A DNA stretch of 8,879 nt. Source: Bacilli bacterium. Lineage in GTDB: Bacteria > Bacillota_I > Bacilli_A > ML615J-28 > CAG-698. The position numbers and the translations under genes were made by a program. Below are positions 1-6,125 of this stretch, piece after piece (the first letter of the stretch is position 1; the number at the start of each line of letters is the position of its first letter). The stretch is taken from the NCBI GenBank assembly GCA_028693885.1, contig JAQUUM010000039.1, forward strand, positions 1-8,879. Reading direction: 5' to 3'. A model generated the notes under the pieces. That model had not been told where the DNA came from. It did no database searches and saw only the letters and a program-made list of their open reading frames with translations.

Positions 1-1
1 T

Positions 2-118
2 TTGTATTATAAAGGTATTTTAGAGGCTTGTAGAGAAAATCAGTATGATGTTTTTAATAAGAAGAACTATGTCAACAAAACTATGAAGAAAAAAATAATT
101 TCAGATATGATTAAATAA
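2..118 (+). CDS. Phytoene/squalene synthase-like protein, C-terminal fragment
   Basis: This is an open frame running in from the left edge and ending at TAA 116-118; only the last 38 residues are visible. The fragment contains YYKGILEA, then NQYDVFNKK, then a lysine-rich end. This resembles the C-terminus of trans-isoprenyl diphosphate synthases of the phytoene/squalene synthase (CrtB/CrtM) family, where a helix of the type Y..IL..I....YDVF.(K/R)..Y is followed by a basic tail. Such enzymes condense two prenyl diphosphates head to head, the first committed step of carotenoid or triterpenoid synthesis. Acholeplasmas are known carotenoid producers, so the call suits the apparent host. The catalytic Asp-rich motifs lie outside the window, so the call rests on a short tail and is tentative. 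A terminator begins at the stop codon. Confidence 0.5.
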   Translation: MYYKGILEACRENQYDVFNKKNYVNKTMKKKIISDMIK

Positions 119-147
119 CGAATCGAGCTTTTGCTTGATTCGTTTTT
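118..147 (+). terminator. Rho-independent terminator of the left-edge gene
   Basis: An 11-bp stem pairs 118-128 (ACGAATCGAGC) with 133-143 (GCTTGATTCGT), with one G-U pair and a TTTT loop. It is followed by a run of five T at 143-147. It starts at the last base of the stop codon and abuts the -35 box of the next promoter, cleanly separating the two transcription units. Confidence 0.85.
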
Positions 148-173
148 GATTGCAAAAAATAGTATGGTATGAT
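146..173 (+). promoter_or_regulatory. Sigma-A-type promoter of the DUF1538/P-II/HtrA operon
   Basis: A -35 box TTGATT (146-151) and a -10 box TATGAT (168-173) are separated by 16 nt. A TG at 165-166 gives an extended -10 (TGGTATGAT). Transcription would begin near 180. If correct, this excludes the upstream in-frame TTG at 150 as a start. It leaves a leader that includes the SD-like sequence at 196-203. Confidence 0.7.
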
Positions 174-182
174 AAAATTAAT

Positions 183-1736
183 ATGGTTAAAATTAAGGGG
201 GAGATTAAAATTTATAAAGTTTTAAATAAAAAGCTTTTAGAAGCTTTGACATCTATTTTGCCCGTTGCTTTTACAATACTTTTTTTAATGATAATCTTTA
301 TACCTTTTAATTTATATAGTTATTTTTTGTTTTTTGTTGCGACGATTTTTTTAATACTTGGCATGGGTTTGTTTTCTTTAGGGGCTGAGATTGCGATGTT
401 ACCTATTGGAGAAAGCATGGGTAATTATCTAGTTAAAAAACGAAATTTAGTTTTACTGGTTATTTTTGTTATTCTTATGGGAGTTTTGATCACTATAACC
501 GAACCGGGCGTAATAGTCCTTGCTGGTCAAATTGGTGATGCAATTCCAAAAACTGCTTTGATTATAGCGATTGCAATTGGAGTTGGTTTGTTTTTTGTAA
601 TATCGGTTTTAAGAATTTTATTTAAAATAAAATTAAAATATGTTTTATTAATTGGATATGCAATAGTATTTATTTTAGTTTTTTTTGTTCCGAAAGAATT
701 TTTACCTCTAGCCTTTGACTCAGGTGGAGCTACTACCGGACCAATGACAGTACCATTTATTCTAGCCTTTGGTGTAGGTATAGCATCAGTTCGTGGTGAT
801 AAGGCAAAAGAAGAAGATAGTTTTGGTTTAGTTGCGGTTTGTTCTATTGGACCAATTTTAGCGGTATTACTTTTAGGGGTTTTTTATAAGCCAAGTGATG
901 CTAATATTGAATTAGTATCAACAATTGAGTTTGCTAATGTTAAAGAAATTTTAAGTGCAGTTGGAAAAGAAATCATTTCACAAGCAAAAGATATCTTTTT
1001 TATGCTTTTTCCAATAGCGATTGTGTTTTATCTTTTTAATATATTTGCTTTTAAATTTTCTAAACAAAAGACTTTAAGAGTAAGTTTTGGATTAATTTAT
1101 ACATTTTTAGGATTGTTGTTTTTCTTAGTAGGTGCAAATGTTGGTTTTTTACCTGTTGGTAAAGCTTTAGGAGCGATAATTGCTGGTTTGAATTATAACT
1201 GGATATTGATTCCGATAGGTTTTATTTTTGGGCTTGTAGTAGTAATGGCAGAACCAGCCATTTATGTCTTAAATAAAGAAGTTGAAAATATTACAGCAGG
1301 TACTATCTCAAGAAAAATAATGTTGGTTACTATTTCTTTAAGTATCGCAGTAGCGATGGCGCTGTCAATGTTAAGAGTTTTATTAGGTTTTAGTATTTTA
1401 TATATTATAGTGCCTGGGTATTTAATCGCTTTGGTTTTAACGTTTTTAGTTCCAAACTTATTTTCGGCGATTGCTTTTGATTCAGGTGGGGTTGCATCAG
1501 GGCCTTTAACTGCAACGTTTTTAGTAGCTTTTAGTTTAGGAGCTTCGATGTTTTTAGAAAACAACAATAGTGCAATGATTATGTCTAATGCTTTTGGACT
1601 TGTTTCGTTAGTAGCGCTTATGCCACTAATTAGCATCCAAATACTTGGACTAGTGTATAAATATAAAGTTATTAAAAATAGTAAAGTCAAGATTGAGGAA
1701 GAAATGATTGATTTTTCAGGAGAGCAATATGAATAA
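183..1736 (+). CDS. DUF1538 family membrane protein, fused two-repeat form; probable cation/proton antiporter
   Basis: This is a polytopic membrane protein of 517 aa from ATG 183. It consists of two homologous halves. Counting from that ATG, the matching motifs are TEPG (about 106) and AEPA (about 356); AFDSGG followed by TGP/SGP (about 177 and 431); and DSFGLV/NAFGLV (about 212 and 469). This is the DUF1538 repeat. From memory of the literature, a DUF1538 pair (UmpA/UmpB of Halomonas zincidurans) acts together as a Na+(Li+,K+)/H+ antiporter; here the pair would be fused in one chain. The last 8 nt overlap the first of two P-II-like genes, suggesting nucleotide- or metabolite-gated transport. 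The start is uncertain. TTG 150 lies inside the promoter. ATG 183 sits almost at the predicted transcript start without an SD. The good SD at 196-203 points instead to an ATT codon at 210, which would give 508 aa. Confidence 0.88.
   Translation: MVKIKGEIKIYKVLNKKLLEALTSILPVAFTILFLMIIFIPFNLYSYFLFFVATIFLILGMGLFSLGAEIAMLPIGESMGNYLVKKRNLVLLVIFVILMGVLITITEPGVIVLAGQIGDAIPKTALIIAIAIGVGLFFVISVLRILFKIKLKYVLLIGYAIVFILVFFVPKEFLPLAFDSGGATTGPMTVPFILAFGVGIASVRGDKAKEEDSFGLVAVCSIGPILAVLLLGVFYKPSDANIELVSTIEFANVKEILSAVGKEIISQAKDIFFMLFPIAIVFYLFNIFAFKFSKQKTLRVSFGLIYTFLGLLFFLVGANVGFLPVGKALGAIIAGLNYNWILIPIGFIFGLVVVMAEPAIYVLNKEVENITAGTISRKIMLVTISLSIAVAMALSMLRVLLGFSILYIIVPGYLIALVLTFLVPNLFSAIAFDSGGVASGPLTATFLVAFSLGASMFLENNNSAMIMSNAFGLVSLVALMPLISIQILGLVYKYKVIKNSKVKIEEEMIDFSGEQYE
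196..203 (+). promoter_or_regulatory. SD-like sequence pointing to an ATT codon at 210
   Basis: AGGGGGAG is the only strong SD-like sequence near the 5' end of the DUF1538 gene. It lies 6 nt before the in-frame ATT at 210, with no ATG, GTG or TTG at a suitable distance. A start there would give an N-terminus IYKVLNKKLLEALTSILP, a short basic head leading directly into the first hydrophobic segment. It may be a non-canonical start or an accidental purine run inside the coding region. Confidence 0.4.
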
Positions 1737-2073
1737 CGAAAAATTAAAATTGGTTATTGGAATAGTTGAAAGAGGTTTAGGTAAAAAACTAATTGATTGT
1801 CCTTTAGTTAAAGGGATTCAAATAATTAATTTAGGAAAAGGAACGGCATGTTCTGATGTCTTAAATTGTTTAGGTATTGGTGAAGAAGAAAAAGATGTAG
1901 TTTTTACATTTGCTTATACAACTGAAGCTCAGATGATTTTAGAAATTTGGGATAAAAAAATGAATTTTAAAACTCCAAATTCTGGAATAGCCTTTACAAT
2001 CTCAATTAACAGTATTTTTGGTATTAGTGCTTTAAATGAATTATTAGGAAACAAAGGTGAACAAAATGAATGA
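1729..2073 (+). CDS. P-II-like regulatory protein, first of two (divergent)
   Basis: This is a small soluble protein of 114 aa. The ATG at 1729 is chosen because AGGAG (1718-1722) lies 6 nt upstream; it overlaps the DUF1538 stop by 8 nt (ATGAATAA), so translation is probably coupled. The pattern is a hydrophobic strand (LKLVIGIVERG), a helix, a strand, then GKGTACSDV (36-44) and EEEKDVVF (52-59). It matches the ferredoxin-like fold of P-II family proteins of the kind found beside DUF1538 genes. It lacks the classical T-loop with the uridylated tyrosine, and the B-loop Gly-rich ATP-binding motif is not recognisable. It is therefore not a GlnB/GlnK orthologue and should not be called a nitrogen regulator. 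The likely role is binding a small ligand and gating the neighbouring transporter, perhaps as a heterotrimer with the next protein. The role is inferred from context. Confidence 0.75.
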   Translation: MNNEKLKLVIGIVERGLGKKLIDCPLVKGIQIINLGKGTACSDVLNCLGIGEEEKDVVFTFAYTTEAQMILEIWDKKMNFKTPNSGIAFTISINSIFGISALNELLGNKGEQNE

Positions 2074-2380
2074 TAAAAAAATAGAATTAATTATGATAGT
2101 TTGTAATCATGGCTTTGCTGAGGAGATTATGAATACTGCAAGAAGTTTTAATGCTAAAGGTGGTACGATAATGTCTGGTAGATCAACTGCCTCATCTGAT
2201 GTTAAAAAGTTTTTAGGGATTGAGATTCATCCTGAAAAAGATATTATTTTAATTTTATCACCATTAGAAGATAAAAAAAATATAATGCAAGGAATTGCTG
2301 ATAAGTGGGGTATTACAACTGAGGCTCATGCAATTTGTTTTTCTCTGCCAGTTGATGAGGTAGTAGGCTTAAATCTTTAG
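2066..2380 (+). CDS. P-II-like regulatory protein, second of two
   Basis: This protein has 104 aa and is closer to the P-II consensus than its partner. ATG 2066 is preceded by AAGGTG (2054-2059) and overlaps the previous gene by 8 nt (ATGAATGA). Visible P-II features are the first strand ELIMIVCNHG, a helix ending in ARSFNAKGGT (25-34), then GRSTASSDV (38-46), the PEKDIILIL strand (57-65), and a C-terminus with FSLPVDEVVGL (92-102). The segment GRSTASSDV corresponds to GKGTACSDV in the first protein, so both share a shortened T-loop region without the modifiable tyrosine. The two proteins differ strongly elsewhere, which argues for distinct subunits rather than a recent duplication. They probably regulate the DUF1538 transporter. 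The stop TAG overlaps the SD of the first protease gene, supporting one operon. Confidence 0.85.
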   Translation: MNDKKIELIMIVCNHGFAEEIMNTARSFNAKGGTIMSGRSTASSDVKKFLGIEIHPEKDIILILSPLEDKKNIMQGIADKWGITTEAHAICFSLPVDEVVGLNL

Positions 2381-2388
2381 GAGGAAAT

Positions 2389-4041
2389 ATGAGAAAAATT
2401 TTATTTATAATATTGCTTCTTTTTATCTTAAGTGCTTGTAGTAAAGATAATTTACTTACTTTATCTTTAGATGAAGAAACACTTTATTTATATGTTGATA
2501 AAGAGATACAACTTTCAACAAAATATAATATGCAAAATGTTTTTTGGGAAACTAGCGATGAAACTATTGCTGATGTTACTTCAGCTGGATTAGTTACACC
2601 AAAGACTATAGGCACTGTTACATTTTTTGCTTATAATCAAAGCGCTAATCTAGTTTTAAAATTAACTGGTATTGTGTTGATTAAGGAAGAAATATCGATT
2701 GTAGGGCAACAAGGGGTGGTTATAGGCGAAAATATCAGCTTGACTGCGAATGTTATCCCTAATAGTCTTAATCAAAGTGTGATATGGGAAAGTTTGGATG
2801 AAACTATAGCAACAGTTTTGCCAAGTGGCGTTGTTACTGGGGTGTCTTGCGGACTTGCTAGGATATTAGCTACATCAACTGATAACCCTGAATTAGTAGG
2901 TGAGATTGAAATATTAGTTTATGATGAATCGCTTTCTAATGTTGATGATGAAATAGATATCGATATAACTTTAGTAGATAAGAATCTAGATTTAACTCAA
3001 GAAAATAATTTTTTAGAACCAATTATAAAAAAAGCATATAATTCAGTAATTGGAATTAGTAATTATCAATACAATAATTATGGTATAGCAACAATATTTT
3101 CTGAGAGTTCGGGTGTTATATATAAAAGGATTGCGATATTAAAAGATGGTAATATAGTAACTGATGAAACAATGTTAGAACATGATGATATAAGGACTTT
3201 TAGATATTATGTAGTAACAAATCGTCATGTAATAACTGATGCTGATGTTATAAAAGTGTTTTATAATCAAGAAGTAGAGATTACTGCAGAATTAATTGAA
3301 TACGATGATAAAGTAGATTTAGCTGTTTTAAAATTTGATAGCCCTCTATATTTTGAAACAGCAACATTCGCTGATTCAGACCAAGTTTTAACTGGTGAAT
3401 TTTGTTTTTCAATTGGAAGTAGTTATGGATATAGTTTTTATAATAGTGTTACTTTAGGATTAGTATCTTATAGTAATCGTTATGTTTCAACGGATTTAAA
3501 CAATGATGGTTATTCTGATTGGGATTCTCAATACATTCAACACAGTTCACCGATTAATGAAGGTAGCAGTGGTGGTGCTTTAGTTAATTTAAAAGGTGAA
3601 GTTATTGGAATCAATTCAACAAAGATTTCAGATGTTAGTGTTGATAATATGGGCTTTGCAATTCCTAGTAATTTGGTTTTAAGTATAGTGGCGTTATTAG
3701 AAGAAGGAATTCGTCCTCAAAGGGCAATTTTAGGAATTACTGTGGTTTCTGTAAAAGATATTTTAATGAATCCAGAGCGTTATAGTGATCCTTCGGAGTA
3801 TAACTATACTTTACCTGATGGTATTACTTATGGAATGGTTGTTTTTGAAGTAAATGAAGGGGTAGCCTTAACCTCAGGTGTTTTAGAATTAGATATTATC
3901 TTAGAGTTTAATGGTGTACAAACTAATTTTTCGTATGAATTAAGATCTGAAATTTCTAAATTTATGCTTGGTTCTGGTGATACTGCAGAGTTAAAAGTAT
4001 ATAGAGATTCTAGTATAGTCACTTTGACTATTGTATTTTAG
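2389..4041 (+). CDS. Lipoprotein with two Big2 Ig-like domains, HtrA/DegP-like serine protease and C-terminal PDZ
   Basis: This 550-aa surface protease starts at ATG 2389, with AGGAGG (2379-2384) 4 nt upstream. Residues 1-17 form a lipoprotein signal with lipobox LSAC (Cys17). Two bacterial Ig-like (Big2) domains follow at about 28-97 and 100-178, each with the W(E)-(S/T)-x-D-E-T-I-A core. A trypsin-like HtrA domain spans about 205-440. The predicted triad is His280 (TNRHVI), Asp310 (KVDLAVL) and Ser394 in GSSGG, where HtrA proteins usually have GNSGG. Residues 445-550 look like a PDZ domain. Compared with its downstream paralogue it has about 20 extra residues before the catalytic His and an extra loop D-x-N-x-D-G-x-x-D (369-377) that resembles a calcium-binding loop. 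It would be anchored outside the membrane and act in envelope protein quality control or processing. Substrates are unknown. Confidence 0.9.
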   Translation: MRKILFIILLLFILSACSKDNLLTLSLDEETLYLYVDKEIQLSTKYNMQNVFWETSDETIADVTSAGLVTPKTIGTVTFFAYNQSANLVLKLTGIVLIKEEISIVGQQGVVIGENISLTANVIPNSLNQSVIWESLDETIATVLPSGVVTGVSCGLARILATSTDNPELVGEIEILVYDESLSNVDDEIDIDITLVDKNLDLTQENNFLEPIIKKAYNSVIGISNYQYNNYGIATIFSESSGVIYKRIAILKDGNIVTDETMLEHDDIRTFRYYVVTNRHVITDADVIKVFYNQEVEITAELIEYDDKVDLAVLKFDSPLYFETATFADSDQVLTGEFCFSIGSSYGYSFYNSVTLGLVSYSNRYVSTDLNNDGYSDWDSQYIQHSSPINEGSSGGALVNLKGEVIGINSTKISDVSVDNMGFAIPSNLVLSIVALLEEGIRPQRAILGITVVSVKDILMNPERYSDPSEYNYTLPDGITYGMVVFEVNEGVALTSGVLELDIILEFNGVQTNFSYELRSEISKFMLGSGDTAELKVYRDSSIVTLTIVF

Positions 4042-4050
4042 GAGGTATAT

Positions 4051-5292
4051 ATGAAAAAAATAATAATCATATTAATAGCTTTCTTTTCACTAACTGCTTG
4101 TAGTGGTGATGAAAATATCAGTTTTACTATGAATGATGTTTTAGCAGTTGGTGATGTTGTTAAATTAAAGACAAATGTTTCTGCTCAAGATGATGTTGTT
4201 TGGGCAAGTAGCAATAATGCTTTGGCAGAAGTGTCAGAGAGTGGTATTGTTACAGCTAAACAAGTTGGAATGGTTACGATCACTGCAACTTATCAAAATG
4301 ATACAGCTTCATACATCTTAAATATTCAAGAAAAAATTAACCCTTATATTACTATTACAGGGAAACAAAGTCTTAGAGTTGGTGAAAGTGCTACTCTAAC
4401 AGCTACTGTTTCTAATTTAGAAAATACATCAGTTGTATGGGAAACTAGTAATCAAGCAGTAGTAACTGTTTCAACAAGTGGAGAAATTAGTGGTATTTCA
4501 ACCGGAGCAGCCACTGTTACTGCAAGATCTTATTTTAATACCTCAGTTTTAAAAAGCGTTACTATATTTGTTGGAAATTTTGATAATGAACAAGATTTAA
4601 TTATTAATGAAATTATTAATGAGACTTATACTGTAAGTGGAGATATTGATTTATTGTCATTAAGTGATAGAATAACTACAGTAGTTTCTAATAATAAAGA
4701 TGCAGTCTTAGGAGTCAGCAATTATCAATATACTATTTTTCCACCAGTTATGTTAAATAGAGTAGGTGTAGGTTCTGGAGTAATTTATGATAAAGAAATA
4801 TTAACTGAAGGATTTCAGTATACTTTACTAACAAATTACCATGTTATAGAAGATGCAGATGTCATAAAAATTTATTTTGGAGAAGATGAAACAGAAATCG
4901 AAATTGATGAAGTTGTTAAATCGAGCGTTGGCTTTGATCTTGCGATTTTAAAATTTACTAGTACTAAAGACTTACCAAAGTTAAACTTTGGTAATCAAGC
5001 AACAATAAAGCAAGGCGATTTTGTTATTGCGATGGGTAATCCTGTTGGTTATGAATATTATGATTCAGTAACATTAGGTATCGTTTCTTTTAATGAAAGA
5101 AATATGGATGGAGAAGATTCAGTTTTTATTCAACATGATGCTGCAATTAATCCTGGAAATAGTGGTGGGCCTTTATTTAATATATATGGTGATATAATTG
5201 GTATTAATACTTTAAAAATTGTAACCACTGATGTTGATAATTTAGGTTTTGCGATTTCACTAACAACAATAAATGCTTATATTAACAATTAA
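4051..5292 (+). CDS. Lipoprotein with two Big2 Ig-like domains and HtrA-like serine protease, no PDZ
   Basis: This 413-aa paralogue of the preceding gene starts at ATG 4051 behind TAGGAGGT (4039-4046), which overlaps the upstream stop. Lipobox LTAC gives lipidated Cys17. Big2 domains lie at about 28-94 and 100-174 (cores VVWASSN and VVWETSN). The protease domain at about 205-410 carries His264 (TNYHVI), Asp296 (GFDLAIL) and Ser371 in canonical GNSGG, preceded by FIQHDAAINPGNSGG, a near-standard HtrA active-site stretch. The protein ends directly after the last protease strand and helix, so the PDZ found in the paralogue is absent. It may work as a simple protease, or pair with the PDZ-bearing paralogue in mixed trimers, since HtrA proteases are usually trimeric. 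It is the last gene of the operon; the terminator hairpin begins within its final codons. Confidence 0.9.
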   Translation: MKKIIIILIAFFSLTACSGDENISFTMNDVLAVGDVVKLKTNVSAQDDVVWASSNNALAEVSESGIVTAKQVGMVTITATYQNDTASYILNIQEKINPYITITGKQSLRVGESATLTATVSNLENTSVVWETSNQAVVTVSTSGEISGISTGAATVTARSYFNTSVLKSVTIFVGNFDNEQDLIINEIINETYTVSGDIDLLSLSDRITTVVSNNKDAVLGVSNYQYTIFPPVMLNRVGVGSGVIYDKEILTEGFQYTLLTNYHVIEDADVIKIYFGEDETEIEIDEVVKSSVGFDLAILKFTSTKDLPKLNFGNQATIKQGDFVIAMGNPVGYEYYDSVTLGIVSFNERNMDGEDSVFIQHDAAINPGNSGGPLFNIYGDIIGINTLKIVTTDVDNLGFAISLTTINAYINN

Positions 5293-5318
5293 AGGAAAGT
5301 AGATCTTTCCTTTAATTG
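5286..5318 (+). terminator. Terminator-like hairpin at the end of the HtrA operon
   Basis: A perfect 14-bp inverted repeat pairs 5286-5299 with 5305-5318 around a 5-nt loop (TAGAT). The left arm includes the stop codon of the second protease gene. The T-run after the stem is poor (GCTTTAAG), so it may stall or stabilise the transcript 3' end more than terminate it. The remaining 47 bases before the next promoter are plain A/T-rich DNA. Confidence 0.65.
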
Positions 5319-5364
5319 CTTTAAGAATATATAAAAATAAAAAAAAATATATTAAAATTAATAA

Positions 5365-5393
5365 TTGATTTTTAAAAATATTTATAGTATAAT
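5365..5393 (+). promoter_or_regulatory. Sigma-A-type promoter of the ABC exporter operon
   Basis: A -35 box TTGATT (5365-5370) and a consensus -10 box TATAAT (5388-5393) are separated by 17 nt. The predicted transcript start near 5400 leaves a leader of about 15 nt carrying the SD of the ATPase gene. Confidence 0.85.
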
Positions 5394-5414
5394 AGCAATA
5401 TGGAGGGAATAAAA

Positions 5415-6125
5415 ATGCTTCAAATTAAAAATTTATCAAAGACTTATGATGGAGAAAAATGGGTAGTAGATGATGTTAGCCTTGAAATTAGAGATGGCGA
5501 AATCTTTGGATTTATTGGGCATAATGGAGCTGGAAAAACTACAACAATTAAATGTGCGAGTGGTTTGTTGAGTTTTGAAAAAGGTGAAATATTAATCGAT
5601 AATATTTCGATAAAAGAAAATCCTTTAGAATGTAAAAGAAAGATTGCATATATTCCTGATAACCCGGATTTATACGAAACATTAACAGCTAGTCAATATC
5701 TAAATTTTATTTGTGATGTATTTGGGATTTCAAAAGAAGAAAGAAATGTTTTAATTGAAAAATATGCAAAAATTTTTCAACTAGAAACTGTATTAGGAGA
5801 TATAATTTCATCATATTCACATGGAATGAAACAAAAATTAGCTTTAATCGGGGCTTTGATTCATAAACCAAAACTTTTGTTTTTAGATGAACCATTTGTT
5901 GGACTTGACCCAAAAGCTGCTTTTTTAGTAAAAGAAATAATGAAAGAGCTATGTGATCAAGGAAGTTCTGTTTTCTTTTCAACTCATGTTTTAGAAGTAG
6001 CTGAAAAACTATGTGATAGAATAGCGATTATTAAGAACGGTAAGATTGTGGCAATGGGTGATACAAAAGAAATAACTAAAGATAAATCATTAGAAACTGT
6101 ATTTTTGGAGTTAGCCAATGAATAA
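5415..6125 (+). CDS. ABC transporter ATP-binding protein (ABC-2 exporter type)
   Basis: This is a cytoplasmic ATPase of 236 aa. ATG 5415 is preferred over the in-frame ATG at 5400 because GGAGGG (5402-5407) sits 7 nt before it and 5400 is at the predicted transcript start. Walker A is GHNGAGKT (35-42). The usual Q-loop glutamine is replaced in YIPDNPDLY (79-87), a form common in ABC-2 exporter ATPases. The signature is a degenerate SYSHGMKQK (133-141). Walker B is LLFLDEP (154-160), the D-loop is GLDP (163-166) and the switch histidine is H191 (STH). All catalytic residues are present and the length is normal for a single nucleotide-binding domain. It overlaps the following permease gene by 8 nt, so the two form one exporter with the ATPase as a homodimer. 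The substrate cannot be told from the sequence. Confidence 0.95.
   Translation: MLQIKNLSKTYDGEKWVVDDVSLEIRDGEIFGFIGHNGAGKTTTIKCASGLLSFEKGEILIDNISIKENPLECKRKIAYIPDNPDLYETLTASQYLNFICDVFGISKEERNVLIEKYAKIFQLETVLGDIISSYSHGMKQKLALIGALIHKPKLLFLDEPFVGLDPKAAFLVKEIMKELCDQGSSVFFSTHVLEVAEKLCDRIAIIKNGKIVAMGDTKEITKDKSLETVFLELANE

Noticed and set aside
1262..1690. A 142-codon minus-strand open frame inside the DUF1538 gene
   Set aside because: It is a shadow of the membrane protein gene in an A/T-rich region, with no SD, promoter or recognisable domain.
3828..4022. A 64-codon minus-strand open frame inside the first protease gene
   Set aside because: It is antisense to the PDZ-like region and has no SD or independent support.
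5707..5982. A 91-codon minus-strand open frame inside the ABC ATPase gene
   Set aside because: It is antisense to conserved ATPase motifs, is low in complexity and shows no start signals.
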